This document shows positions 33,376 through 54,496 of a DNA stretch of 64,000 nucleotides, in pieces. The position numbers were made by a program, and so were the translations under genes. The notes under the pieces were generated by a model that made no database searches, was not told the origin of the DNA, and saw only the letters and a list, made by a program, of their open reading frames with translations. Within the stretch, counting starts at the first letter, position 1, and each line of letters begins with the position of its first letter. The stretch is from Limnomonas spitsbergensis (lineage: Eukaryota; Chlorophyta; Chlorophyceae; Chlamydomonadales). The stretch spans positions 6,416,501 to 6,480,500 of the forward strand of contig JAYJMM010000039.1 of NCBI GenBank assembly GCA_037349105.1, in the 5' to 3' direction.

Positions 33376-33559
33376 AGTCAATGGCACGGCCGGAGGCCCT
33401 GTCCATTCCCGCTCTCTTTGCTTCACCTTGACGGTGGGGCGTTGGAAACAAGTATGTAGCATCTCCTCCACATGCTCACTGTCTCCTACTCTTGCCCAAC
33501 ATTGTTGAAAGTAGCACGTCTGCTGTCTGCTGACCGCAGCGCCTTCCTCTAGTGTCGGC

Positions 33560-34160
33560 TGTGCTGACCACACCGTGCCGCAGGTTAACGTTCTTGGTCA
33601 GGATGTATGACTGATCCTGCCAGGGCGCATTTGTAAGAGCTGCGGGTAAGCTCATGATCTTGAGTTTCAGCTGCCTGATTGCACAGCAGTACATCACTAC
33701 CCTAAGTCACACAAAATTACCGGTGCCCTACGGTAAGTGATGACTATGTGTGCCCTGAATAGTTCACCTCCTCACCTGAGTCAGCCTCCTCCCCACCTGT
33801 CTGGAAATTTGAGGCGCACGCCCATATCAGGTGCCAGTTGGTGGTCGCAGCCATGCAAGCAAAAGCCCGGTCGCACATGGCAACGTGGTCACGGCTACCT
33901 GTTCGCAACACCAGAAATGAGCAGCGCTTACATTTAAGTCGAACATTCGAGGAGGAGTAAGACAAGGGCTTGCAGCGGCCTTGGGAAGATTCACCGTTGC
34001 TTCTGCTTTTTGCGCCAGTGTTGTGCCGCATCCGTGGCCTCAGATACCGGGAATGGCGTGCACGTGTCGTTGTGAGGCGAGGCGCTCAATGCTGGATCAT
34101 ACACCCAAATTAAATCCCCAAATTCCTCGACGGTGACGCAATAGCAGCATGGTGGAAAAT
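33560..34160 (-). other. Exon-like segments of an unresolved minus-strand gene
   Basis: Three coding-looking stretches with donor sites: about 34160-33995 (VTVEEFGDLIWVYDPALSAS, ending in a Lys/Gln-rich WRKKQKQR, donor GTGAAT), about 33925-33770 (Trp/Cys-rich, ending TGGEEADS before GTGAGG) and about 33675-33560 (LKIMSLPAALTNAPWQDQS). The first recalls the E.GLIWV strand of Rieske-type oxygenases, but no Rieske Cys/His motif was seen. I could not join them in phase with confidence. Confidence 0.25.
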
Positions 34161-34612
34161 AGGGTGGTTGGACGGAACGTGGGCGGAGTGCAAAGCCATG
34201 ATGAGACGGAAAGCTGCTGGGTGTCTGATGGGTATCAGTTCGTTTGAAGATGAGTTGATACCGACGCTGCATTTACCAATGGCGATTGCAGTGGGTCATG
34301 AGATCTGCGAGCAGATCCACGTTCGTATTTCAAAAAGCTGTCATCATGATGGTTGCGCTATGGGCGTTCCCCCCTCTGCTTCCCTATCTGATTCGATACA
34401 GCTATGTTTCCATTCGAAAATACTCAGCTGCTTGCGTCACAGCTGTAGTTTGCCTCAATCCAAGTCCCCACATTGCTCTGACCCCCTGGCTCTGACCTTG
34501 GCTCCTCCTTTTCCTACCGATTTTCTCCTACCTGTCCCATCGAGAAGCCATTTTCTGCCTGCGTATACGCTGATACAACAATCTTGGCGGTGGCATCCCG
34601 AAGCAGGCTGGC

Positions 34613-35419
34613 ATGGGGCATGATCGCCCTATGTCTAGCGGCCCTGGTCCTCTATCTGGGTCGATCCTGCCCCTCATCCTGAAGCCCTCGGACCTGAACG
34701 TTCACCACCTGACCATCCCAGGCAACATCCCTTCAGGCAAGGGCACAGTCACGGTGCAGCTACATAAGTTCCTCACGGTTTCGACCAGCCGTGACACGAC
34801 CATGATGAAGGGCCTCTTCTTTGGAGAGCCTGTAAGTCTGCCTCGTCACCGCAAGCATATATCCAGGCAAGCAGCATACGAAGCATGGGTCACATGCCAC
34901 AGGACATACTGACACACATGCCATGCCTATCAGAGCCTTTCGCTACCCCATGTGTCCCGCCATGTGGCCATGCGCTCACCATGCTTCCGTCAAGAGGCAA
35001 TATGGTGCAGTGCCAATGGAACGTTGGGTGCACCAGATGAAACGATCCATAACAACCTCAACCAACATAAATGCAGTATTAGCTTTACCCCCCTCACCGT
35101 GCAAGACCATCGCTATAGTGTGGTCCACCTGCGCTGCATTTACAGGTACAACTTAACTTGTTCACGGCCTTGAATCCGGTGCCCTAGATCCCACTCCTGA
35201 ATCTGCCCCATAGATCGATTGGATCGAGCATCTTGGATCAGATGCCCTGGATTCAGCCACACCCTGCTCCCCGCTGCAGATCTCAGAATATATCATGACG
35301 CCCTCTGGCCTGGCCAGCCAGCCCCAGGCCGTCAGGGCATAGGATTTCCGGTCATCCTGCGGGATGTGTGGCATGAGGGAGCAAAGGCCATACGCGCCGT
35401 TGTGGACCCGGCGCTGTAG
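34613..35419 (+). CDS. Unidentified three-exon gene
   Basis: Exons 34613-34831, 34934-35145 and 35287-35419 join in phase 0 and phase 2 and end at TAG, 187 residues. Exon 1 reads KPSDLNVHHLTIPGNIPSGK and ends FFGEP|GTAAGT. Exon 2 contains CRxEAIWCSANGTLGAPDE-type sequence with several Cys. Exon 3 ends HEGAKAIRAVVDPAL. I do not recognise the family. Further exon-like pieces follow at 35,433-35,520 (NTGRPVDNVMDYPVPYSAEF) and 35,632-35,740, so the stop at 35419 may not be the true end. Consistent phase is the main support. Confidence 0.4.
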
Positions 35420-35992
35420 ACGCAGCCGTTTCAGAACACGGGCCGGCCTGTGGACAACGTAATGGACTACCCAGTGCCCTACAGCGCCGAGTTTGAACAA
35501 CGAGGCGTGACTAGGTGCATGCAGGTGTGGTGCTGGGTGCGTGGCTTGATATCTCGAGTTAAGCTTAACCCTAAAACCACAGCTATTCAGCCATGTGCCC
35601 TTAATGTCGAACCGCACTTGAGGTGTTTGCAGGTGCGCTGCTGGATACATGGGGGCCTGTCCTGGGATGCAATGATCGAACGCAGGTGCTCCAGAACGAG
35701 CGGCTGCGAGGGGCTGCGATAATGCCTTCTATGTGACAGCTTGCTGACCCCACAGCCCGGCTATACCCTGGCTAGGTGAGCAGCTGGGTATCACTCCCAG
35801 GGTCACAGCCAGACAGTTGAAGTGTTGCAGGGATGGCTTGACCTCAAAAGTCCGGCTACACCCTGGCCAGGTGAGCAGCTGGGTATCACAGCCTGGCAGG
35901 GTGAAGGTAGAATCCCTCTAGATCCCCCAGCGACAATAAATGAAAGGACTGGGCGGCTCAGCATTCTGGGCGTCACAAACCCTCATCGCCCT

Positions 35993-37972
35993 GAGACATT
36001 GACATTACACCTCTTGGCCCTGCTCAACAGGATGGGCCTCGTGGGCACCCAACTGTTCAGTTGGGAGAGGGGACAAGGAAATGGAAAAAGGGGGGCAGAA
36101 AAAAGGGAAATAGCTCTGAGTATGTGCTCAGCTGCCAAGTAGTTGATTGTGAGCAAGATTGCTACATCTTCGTCCATTTGCTGAATCGATGCTTCATCCA
36201 TTTCCCCCTTTTTAAGCTTGATTGGTCCATTTCTACCATTTCGGTTCCTGAATCAACTACACGTCCATTTGCTGCAACTGTGTTGTTGGCTGATTGCTGC
36301 ATTGGCTGTTCATGCTCATGCAGGTACAACGACCCCTTGACGCCACGCACCTCTGGTGAGGAAGCAAGAACGAGGTGCTGATAGAGCTGCTAGACTACCA
36401 CTGGCCGCCCGGACAGTACCGAGGAGCTGAAGGTGTGGATTTCATACCGATTGCCGCCCGGATAGCAGGAGTACTCACCCCATGTTATACCGGTCGCTGC
36501 CTGCTAAGCGATGAGTGCTCACGCCATGGACTGCCGTACTGGTGTCCAACTGCTAAGTTAATGACGTTACACCTCTGGGCCCTGCTGAAAAGAAGCTCCG
36601 CCACCTCGGCAAACAAAAAGTCAGCTAGGGCAGTCAAGGGAGAAGGCACAAGAAGAAAGAAAGGATAGCAATGACAAAAATAAAGCTTGGCCACGTTGGC
36701 CAACACAAAGTCTGCTAGGAAACTCAAGAAAGAAGGCACGAGAGAAATGAAACTGCTCAGTGAGGAGGAATTCTTGTCCTTTCATATTTCAAATATTTGG
36801 CATCCAGATCCCCCGCTGGGTCTTGAGGGCCCAGGAGCTCCTAGCTCTGCTTTTGTTAGTCTAGTATGTTAGCCTGCTATCTTTCCTAATCTTGCTTGTA
36901 TGTGTTTTAGGGTCTAGGTTGTAGGTTTGCCCTGCCTAGCCCTTTGAGGAAGGGCGGTTGGCCGACTGCTGATCACTATTTAAGGGTTGTGCACCCATTA
37001 CCTGTTGTTTCATGACAGCATTGAAAGCACCGTGGGAGCGAGAATATGTGGGAGGAGGGGGAGGAGGAGGAGGAGAACTTGAAAATAATCGAACATGAGG
37101 AAAAGGGCTTCTGAAGGAGGTGGCCAACAAAGGAGGAGGAGAAGATGCGGGACAGAGTGAGAGAGCTGTGAAAGGAGGAAGAAGCAACAGAGGTGTGGGA
37201 TATGGCATGATAATGCTGGGAGGGGGGGCGTGACCTGGGAGGCATTCCTATATTCTTTTAATTTTAATTTGAACCTTTGGGTCTATGTGCCCCTACCTTC
37301 TTGCACCCTTCGTGATTTTCCCTATTTTAGCCTGTGCTTGCCCTGTCCTGCTTGCGGTATTGCTCCGTATTGTGAGGTCCTTAGTCTGCCTGGGTATTTG
37401 GGGCCTTATGGCTGCTAGAGTGCAAGCTGTTTCTTTGCGGGTGGAGGGGCCAAGTTTATGGTAACATCAAAATTATTTGGCTGGGAACCTTCGGTCTGCC
37501 TCTTGCGTTTTCTGGACGGTGTTTTTCTTTGCCCTTCGTTCTCCGCCCTCTCTGTCTTTCCTATAGCCTTTGCTTCCTCTCCTTATTCCTCCCAACCAGA
37601 CAGAACACCGGAGAGCCCGCAGACAGGGGTCATAGGCCCTAGTAGTTTTTTTGAGTTTTTTTGAAGACTAGTCTCTTCAGGGGCAGGGGATAGGGTTTGC
37701 CAGAACTTTGTGTTATTGTGTTATTGCTATCCTTTCTTTCCTCTTATGCCTTCTCCCTTGACTGCCCTAGCTGACTTTTTGTTTGCCGAGGTGGCGGAGC
37801 TTTTTTCAGCATGGCCCAAATAGAGGTGTAACCAGGGGTGTAACACCATTTACAAAAAAACATTCGACCTCTAGTTCCCCCCGTTTTTTGTTTCTTTCCT
37901 CCCAACTGACAATTTGAGCGCCCACGCCGCCAAGCTTGTTAAGCAGGGCCCGGAGGTGTTATGTCATTGACC
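35993..37972. mobile_element. Older outer inverted-repeat pair enclosing copy 2
   Basis: The ends at 35,993-36,075 and, inverted, 37,895-37,972 match the family end (GACATTACACCTCTTGGCCC and its complement) with more mismatches than the inner pair, as expected for an older element that received a later insertion of its own kind. Confidence 0.45.
36556..37833. mobile_element. Inverted-repeat element, same family (copy 2)
   Basis: The left end 36,556-36,670 is repeated inverted at 37,727-37,833 over about 105 bases, including GCTCCGCCACCTCGGCAAAC and the following Lys-codon-like tract up to GAAAGAAAGGATAGC. The long, well-matched inverted repeat marks a recent insertion. It is nested inside an older pair of the same ends (35,993-36,075 and 37,895-37,972). 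No transposase frame seen inside; 37,230-37,660 is pyrimidine-rich. Confidence 0.65.
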
Positions 37973-39400
37973 TCTGCCTAGTGTCCAGGCAGCTCCCTGC
38001 CTGGCTTCCTGTCTGGTGTTCGTCTCCTTCTACATGTTGTTTGCTGCTTTTCCGGATTTGGTGTAGGCGTTTGCAGCCGCTTCTGGGCTGGCTTCTGATG
38101 GTCTAGCACTTCCGCCAAAACGCCACTTCCGCCAAAAGCGCATTTTACGGTATCGAATTTCCGACTTGGCTACCGTGAGTGGGGTGCCGATGCGGGGTAG
38201 CAGTTTAATTTTAAGATGTAATAAAACCATTGTGTGCGCATGCGTTACTGCGGCCGGGTAAGTGCTGGTTGTCGTCAACATGTGCGCCAATCAATCATCG
38301 ATCAATCACAATCGTTAACAAGGGCTTATTTATCGTTAGTTTATGTCTTGTCACATTTCCTCCGCAATCAATTCTCCTGGCCCGAGCGACTTCTGCGTCG
38401 TTGTTATCATCCTCTCGCATTGCATGCAGTCGCCTAGAAAAGCATTTTTGAACTGAGAATATTGGTACCCACGTTTTGGAAAAACCAGGTGAGCCCAATC
38501 CCGTATGTAAAATCCGGCAATGTATGCGTTGCAGGCAGCTGCTTGCGTTTACGCCTACAGCCTGGGGAAGACAGAGGTTTCTTTATTTGATCCATCATTA
38601 TGTTTGAATGATATTGATCTGTTTATATTGCCAAGGCTAGTTATCCACACGGATGCCACTTGCGTTTGCAGTTTTGCACACCAGTATATGCACGCACATT
38701 CGAGATGGACGGTTAAATCGACTCCAAAATAAATGTCATGGCAGCATCTACATAGCATAAATCAACAATATGTGACTTGCTCACTCTGTATCTGCATGTC
38801 TGAGTGCTCCTGGCTCTTGTAGTAGGCTACCCAACTGGGTGTTGTCGGGTAGTGTGTTGGCTGCAGTGCGGAGGCTCCTCTGTAACTAAGATAAACCCTC
38901 ACAAGCGGACTCCGCTGATGCATCTAAAAATGTGTTATGCCACTGGCTGTCCTACCCGGCGGAGCGCTATGCTAGCTGACAGACCTCATCTCACTTGCAA
39001 TACAAAGAAATTAGTAGCCAACAAACGCAACCGCTTCTGGCGTTATTGAGCAGAGTACGTGGCAGGTTCATGAACTAAGTAATACCTGCTGGTTAGCCTC
39101 AATTCATTTTCAGAAGCCACTTACTAGCCGGGGACAAATATGGCTACCCTCACCCTGTTATTTGCGTACTGTAGTATGGCCCCCATCCAGACCCGGCCTG
39201 CAACCCTCTAACGCGTTAGACGTCTAACTAGTCTAACGCTGTCCCCACACCCAACTCACCTGTATTGTATTGTATTGTGTTCATTGATGAAGTACCAGTA
39301 CTGGCTTGGATACAAAATCTCTATTTAGTGCTGATTTATTGTTGCAAACAGCGTTGATCTTAAACTGAGTGTTCATGAGTGCATTTACTCGTACTTATGC
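37973..39400. other. AT-richer region without a supported gene
   Basis: Short frames only. A possible small plus exon follows an acceptor at 38,532 (AACVYAYSLGKTE). It may contain 5' exons of gene A (39,403 onward). Confidence 0.3.
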
Positions 39401-39402
39401 AG

Positions 39403-41092
39403 ATTCAAATGTCTCCGGCTACTTGTTCAAAGTGGGAGGATTTGCCAAAAGATGTCACGCCATCCGCAAGAGCTGTGCTCCATGCTGGCGGTATCGTGCC
39501 CGAGACAGCCTTCATTATGTGGCAGCAGCTGGGGTTCACGCAGGCAGATGATTTCCAGGTGTGAACGCTTTGATGGACTAACGGTACCTAGTTGACTTGA
39601 AAATTAATCTGTGATGACTGTTTCGGCTCTGCATGTACGTGCTAAATCATGAATGAACATGCCTGTGAAATCTGCAGCAGGCGGCATATTTTTAGTTACT
39701 GGCCGCTTGCCAACTGCTAGTAACTGTGGCTGCAACATTGATTACTGCCGTCTGAGAGCCTTAATGAAAGCTGAGGCGGTGTTTGTATGTAGGTTTTTGA
39801 GTTGTTCTTCATGTGCAAGTAGTTGTCTACACATTAAGGAAAACATGTACACCAATTTCTGCCGTGCATGCCATGCAATGTACTGCATGTTTAGTTTCAT
39901 TTTCAACTTTTTATGGGATGGATGCGTTCGATGGATTTGCGTGGAATTGGTCTTTGAGCAAACAGCGATACCGGTTTCGCAGTTGGTTGATTTTTAATGT
40001 GCTGCTTTGAAAGGGAGGTAAATCAACAAGCAGTTCCATACTAAGCATGCTTCCACCCCACCCAAATCTACCGCGTCTATAAACCATCCCACTGGCTGGT
40101 AGGGTTCAAACTAACGAACGCACAACACACGTAACATTGCGGTATTATTAGTGGTGGCTGATGCTTATTCTTTACTTGCCCCCCATTCATTTTGTTCATT
40201 TGATCATTTTTGTTCATTTTTGTTCTGTCGACCTGATGTTATCTAATTGTCTTTTTGTATTTGTGTCGCTTACGCTTTCCCGTATGAATCCAGACTGCTA
40301 ATATTTAAATAAGTAGATAGGTAGCTGACGCTTAGCATAAGAAGCGCAGTCAATCAAGCAGTGCTTAACCTCCACGTCTTACATGCCACTGGTCAACTTC
40401 TAAGTGAAGCGCTTGACACATTCCACCTGGCAAGGGAATGGTGAGACTGTAGACTGCCCCCCATGCACGCAGTATATAGGAAGCGACGTGCCGTCCTGCG
40501 CCTCCCAATTGATGAAGCCAATGCAACTTGCCCGTCTGGAGAAACTTATCCGTCTGCATGCATCCAAGGACAGCACAGCGTTCCTGACAAAGTGGTGGCT
40601 CCGAAAAAAATTCTACACGACAACTCCAGCGTACTACTCTGGGGTAGGTGGGAGAGAGTGGGCTTGTGTAGGCGTAGGTATCATGCATGATCCATGGACA
40701 GTAACAGTTGGACAGGACGAGAACTGCATCCCGGTAGGCCTGCAACTGAGGATATATTGTGGGGGGGGGGCAGGAAGCAGCGAAGCATGGCATGGGACGG
40801 ATGGGTCTAGTGGCATACACCATATTGCTTGTTTGTATGTCGGGACTCTTCGTGTATGCTAGGTTTCTTGCAGGCACTGACATGCCTGCACACAGCGCAC
40901 AGTGACAGTAGTATAGTAAACAGCTAGCCCAACTCTCTACTTGATGAACTAGGCAAATATAGGTGTGGCTGACCTTGCACCTGCCGCCGGCTTATTAGTA
41001 TGCTATTCAATGGCCCAGAACGAGTAGTTAGGCCCCTTCTGCTGCCTGATGAAGACCTTTCGCCAGTGCAGAAATTGCTGAAATATACAGCC
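39403..41092 (+). CDS. Unidentified gene A, tandem relative of 41,132-42,104
   Basis: Exon 39403-39558 (KWEDLPKDVTPSARAVL, GGIVPETAFIMWQQLGFTQ) ends DDFQ at a GT donor. A phase-0 exon follows at 40473-40643 (QLARLEKLIRLHASKDSTAF, KKFYTTTPAYYSG). A likely last exon near 40,998-41,092 (LLFNGPERVVRPLLLPDEDL, then KLLKYTA, TAA) needs a donor I could not fix. Base composition is lower in GC than the flanks. No family recognised. The first exon is clearly paralogous to the exon at 41132. Confidence 0.45.
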
Positions 41093-41131
41093 TAATTTGA
41101 AAACGAACTTGAAATGAATGTGTTGGTACAG

Positions 41132-42104
41132 ATTGATGCTGCGGGGAAGACATCACCGAGGTTTACATGGGAGGATGTGGATGCTATGGTTACGCGATCC
41201 GCACGAATTGAACTCATTGAAGGCGGCATCGTCCCCGACACTGCCATGCACCTGTGGCCGAAGCTGGGGTTCACGCAGGTGGACGACATCCAGGTAAAAA
41301 AAATCGTTTGTTTTGTACCTGAGCATGTCTGGCGTTGATGGTAAGGCAGGATACTAATTAATTATTGGTCCCACCAATGTGAAACATAAGCATGAACATG
41401 CCACTTCACGAAGACAGCGTTGCCTTATCATCAAGCTAACTAGTAGCCAAGCGACTTCCATGTATTCCATCTAGGCAGTAATGCAGTGCTGCAGTACCTG
41501 CTCTGGAATGTCGTATTTAGCTGCTGAGATAATTTAGGCTGGTTTGTTCAGTAACAATTGATGTGCACGTTGTTTTTTGTACTTTTTGTAGCCTGAGAAA
41601 GACATAAATCGGCTGCTGTCTTCAACAATGTACTACCGTACTGCGGTTTTGCCTTCGTTGAAATAAATCATTCGAAAAGGGTGCGCGGACTCCTTGGGCG
41701 CTGTGAGATAGTTCCAAGACTCTCGCTGCGTGGTATTTGGTTTGGCGGTAGGTCTAGGATAACAAGAAGGTTTAATATGGCTTTGTTACACATCTCTGCC
41801 AAACACCAAAATCACTGAACAAAGAGTGACACAAATAAATAGTTACAGCCTTACCGTACCTCTTGCCATATCTGTACTTGAAACAAATCGAGACTTTCAA
41901 CTACCGGTTATCCCCTCCCCCCTCCTTGCATGTGTGCAGTTCATGGATGACACCATGTTGCTCCGCTTACTCGACTTGGTGCCAGCACTGCAGATTTTGC
42001 GACTGAGGAAAATGTATTGCAAGTACAAACTGGTTCTGTACAAATTTGAACAGTATGCTCACAAGGGAATCAAGATGCTGCCAGGTTCAGAGGTTGTCCA
42101 TTGA
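41132..42104 (+). CDS. Unidentified gene B, tandem relative of gene A
   Basis: Exon 41132-41293 (FTWEDVDAMVTRSARIELIE, GGIVPDTAMHLWPKLGFTQ) ends VDDIQ|GTAAAA. The next exon 41940-42104 follows an AG acceptor in phase 0 (FMDDTMLLRLLDLVPALQIL, YCKYKLVLYKFEQYA) and ends TGA. It shares with gene A the pattern W.D...(D/A)..T.SAR..L..GGIVP.TA...W..LGFTQ.DD.Q. A 5' start was not found. It ends about 55 bases before an inverted-repeat element at 42,159. Confidence 0.45.
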
Positions 42105-42158
42105 AAGATCCTGGCTATGCTAATAATACATTAGCTTGTATTTCCAGATCCTGACTTT

Positions 42159-43382
42159 GAGTCAATAACGTTACACCTCTGGGCCCACTCAAAGCTCGGC
42201 CGCGTGGGCGCCCAACTGTTCAGAAGGGAGAACAGATCCCGTCTTGAGTGTGACTGCTTGAGATCCTGACTCCAGCCACCAGAGTTGCGAGTCCTGTGTT
42301 GGAGCCAGAGTGTCCCCACCCATGCACTGCTCTCTTATACCCCTTAATCATGCTGACATGCATGCACACATGGAAGAAAATTTCGTTGGGACAGACAAAG
42401 TTGGCAAGGTCACTGATCTTTTGATTAATGGTGATAGTAGGACCAGGCCTGGGCCCATGCCGCACTGTTCCCACACCCCTGCGGAGCGTGGTTTTGTCTC
42501 TTTCTGTGATGATTAGATTTCTGGGTATGTCTGTTATACTCTTGCACTTGGTCGGGCATGAGTACCAAGATCATGTCGAATTCTATCCTCACCGAGTACC
42601 GGTAGTGCTTCGCCCTGATATCTCTGAATGAGTTCAACTCATAGGTTCGTGTCCAGGTGGTATACCAAGTTGGTGGCCAGGCGGTATGATCTATCTGCGT
42701 AGTGTTTAGACAGGGATGTAAGTGCATGATATGTAAGTGACGCCGTTGCCATGGGCACTGCAGCTCCAGGACAAAATAGTTCACTAAGCTCACTCAGTAC
42801 CACATGACACGTTGCACCTCTGGGTCCTTCTCGGAAGACTTGGCCGCATGGACGTTGAACGTTCGTGCCGGAAGCGAGGAGGACAGACGAGAAAGAAAAC
42901 GTGGGAGAATAAGAAAAAGGCGTAGACTGCCACAGACCAGCACAGGGCCGGTGCTCGGTGGCTAGTTCCATCAGTCCCCCTCGACAAGAGGTGTCCAGCT
43001 GCACCTGCTTCTAGGCTTTGTCCACTAGCACCAACACCTCGGCGCCAGCACAGGTCAATAACATCAAATCTGGGTCCAGGTAACCCGGGCGGTGCCATAA
43101 ACTTCCACCAGCTGTACCAGGATGAGTAGGGGTGGCACAGCTGGCGCCCACCTTGCAGTCCACCCAGACGTAAGGATAGCCAATGGAAATACAGCCAAAG
43201 CCTTATTACATAATCAAATCTCGCGTGGTTGCTCAGCGTAGCAGACAGCCATGAGCCATCCCAACTCTTGCCTACAAATACTACCTACCTCGCACAATGC
43301 CCTTCTTTACTCCCTTTTGAACAGTTGGGCGCCCACGCGGCCGAGCTTTGAGCGGGCCCAGAGGTGTAACGTTATTGACCCA
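42159..43382. mobile_element. Inverted-repeat element, family 'GTTACACCTCTGGGCCC' (copy 1)
   Basis: About 75 bases at 42,159-42,235 recur inverted at 43,305-43,382 with one or two mismatches in the core (AACGTTACACCTCTGGGCCC...CGGCCGCGTGGGCGCCC). This fits a fold-back or long-TIR DNA element of about 1.2 kb. A third, diverged copy of the end sequence sits inside (about 42,800-42,870). The interior carries a broken coding fragment on the minus strand (42,960-43,060). No transposase seen. Confidence 0.65.
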
Positions 43383-43783
43383 ATGCCCTACATACATCAA
43401 CAAAGGAAAAGGCCTGCCGGGTTAAAGAAAAGCCGGAAAACACGCACACCTACATCATTTCTTACTACGGTACCATCAGGAGCGCGCGCGTGTCACCGAC
43501 GAAATTCTTGTTTATGCATGTTGTTGTTTGCTGCCCGCACCACTCCCTGCTCTCCCTAATAATGACTGCATAATACCGGTGCGTGTTCAATCAACACAAT
43601 TCAGTCAGTAGTCAGTGGCCCAAGAGCAGCTCTCCTGCCAAGCATGCCCCAAGCCCAACGGGGCGTGTGTGAGAGCATGGCTTGGCAGCTCACTCACACG
43701 ACCGGCCCCAAGCGCTGCGCCTCTCCTCTTTGTGTCCCCCACGCATCTCGCTCCCCCCCTCACGCCCTCTTCCCCGCCCAAGC

Positions 43784-53083
<9,300 letters not shown>

Positions 53084-53840
53084 CTGCTCCGAGTGATTGG
53101 GGTTAGCGACGGTCCTCGGTGAGGAGAGCCGAACATTTTCAAAGGGATAGGTATTATCATGTCTTTGGACCACGCACCGTATCCAAAGGCAGCATTACGA
53201 AGACGGGAATGCCTGAGGATTTGGGCAGCATGCCACGCTGGAGGCCTCCTCCCCGGACATGGTCGAAAGAATGGCGCATGGCCTAACGCAGGAGTTGAAT
53301 GGAGCAGCGAAGGAACTCCTTGACGCCAGTCAGACACGCAGCACGTGAAACCTGAAAACTGCGCAGCGTGTGTAAGCCCAGCAGTTGATATCTGAATCGC
53401 GGACGATATTTGTTCCGCTCGTCAGCAGTCACGGGCAGTGCAGCGCGTGCTGCAGGGCTGGACAACGTCGTCGTCTTGGCCGGCCAGCAGTCCCATGCGC
53501 TGCTGCTGGGCACGAGTGGGGAGTCCACAGCCAATGGCTGGAAAGTTTAGACCTTTAAGAGAAGGGCTGGCAAATGAAGGAGGCGGTTAGGCGTCGCGCT
53601 GGGAGCAGGAAGCGACTGTGGCTGTCCGGTGAGCGAGCTCCAGGATGCTCGCGGATTTCTGACAGCGCTAGTAAGATTGGTAATGGTTGAGAGCCCTGAT
53701 TCAGCCACCAGGCTCCATGTTGCGGCGACGATTGCTTGACAACCCAGTTCCGCTCGGATTACGACAGCGAGGGAATGGGCGCGGTCACAATGAGAAATAG
53801 AAGGTGACAAGCCATGTAGCGTGCGAAGGAGTAGCACAGA
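53084..53840 (-). other. Probable 5' exons of the beta-amylase gene, unresolved
   Basis: Open minus-strand segments here could supply the missing N-terminus: 53547-53837 (Ser/Ala/Leu-rich, low in acidic residues, transit-peptide-like), 53350-53534 (possible donor TTTTCAG|GTTTCA) and a short DMIIPIPLKMF stretch near 53,155 that resembles the first barrel strand but lies in another frame. A ctaac branch-point-like motif sits about 20 bases before the 53083 acceptor. I could not join these in a single convincing frame. Confidence 0.35.
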
Positions 53841-53957
53841 TTTACAAATAGACCGGCTCCGACCGCACCTCCAAAACCCTGGACTTGGTCTCTTTTTATT
53901 TTGTCCAACTCAAAAGTCGAGCTCAGCTATTATTGGCCTTTGACAGGACTCACGAAC
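53838..53957. promoter_or_regulatory. Possible shared promoter between beta-amylase and VHA-e
   Basis: If the amylase 5' exon starts near 53,815-53,837, only about 120-140 bases separate the two divergent genes, so promoter elements must be shared or overlap the transcribed parts. No clear TATA box is seen. The amylase start is uncertain, hence the low score. Confidence 0.35.
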
Positions 53958-54496
53958 ATGGGTTTCTGGATAGGAACACTGGTGAGTGACCTGTTCTTCG
54001 TTGCGGACCTGATCAAAGTCTGAGGCCTACCATTGTCCTCCAGGTTTTCTTCCTTATTCAATTAGTAGTGACGGCTGGCATTAATCTCTTGAGCACAAAG
54101 GGAAACAAAGGGTGAGAAAATTTGGTGCAGCGATCAATCTTGTGTCGAGAACTTATGTAGCAGCTAAAGTCTTGCTTCCTCTAAAAGACTTCGCATTCTC
54201 TGTTTTTTAACGCATTGCCCTCCTGCAGTCTAAACCACATCCTCGGCCTTACCTGCGTCTTTCAGCTGTGGCTCATGTGAGGACCCACATTAGCCTGCTC
54301 TGTCTACCCTCTTTGAATCCTGTATTCCTTGTTTCTCTCATGTCGTGGATGTTGAACCATTCGAAGTGTGTCACCTTCATGCAAACGATGCTTTCGAATC
54401 TCATGCATGGCCTGCATGTTCCCCTCTTGCAGATGGGCAATTGTGTATATCGCTCAGATGAACCCATTGATCATGCCAGCTTTCAATGAGGGCTAA
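53958..54496 (+). CDS. VHA-e: V-type ATPase V0 subunit e
   Basis: Four exons: 53958-53981, 54044-54111, 54229-54276, 54433-54496 (TAA), giving 67 residues. The protein starts MGFWIGTLVFFLIQLVV and ends WAIVYIAQMNPLIMPAFNEG; plant subunit e starts MGF and ends with a near-identical WAIVYLAQMNPLI stretch. Two hydrophobic segments match the two-helix membrane protein, a small subunit of the V0 rotor assembly of the vacuolar proton pump. Phases 0, 2 and 2 join cleanly (GGT and ATA codons split). Introns are short (62-156 bases) and free of the tandem repeats that fill all neighbouring genes. It lies head-to-head with the beta-amylase gene. Confidence 0.93.
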
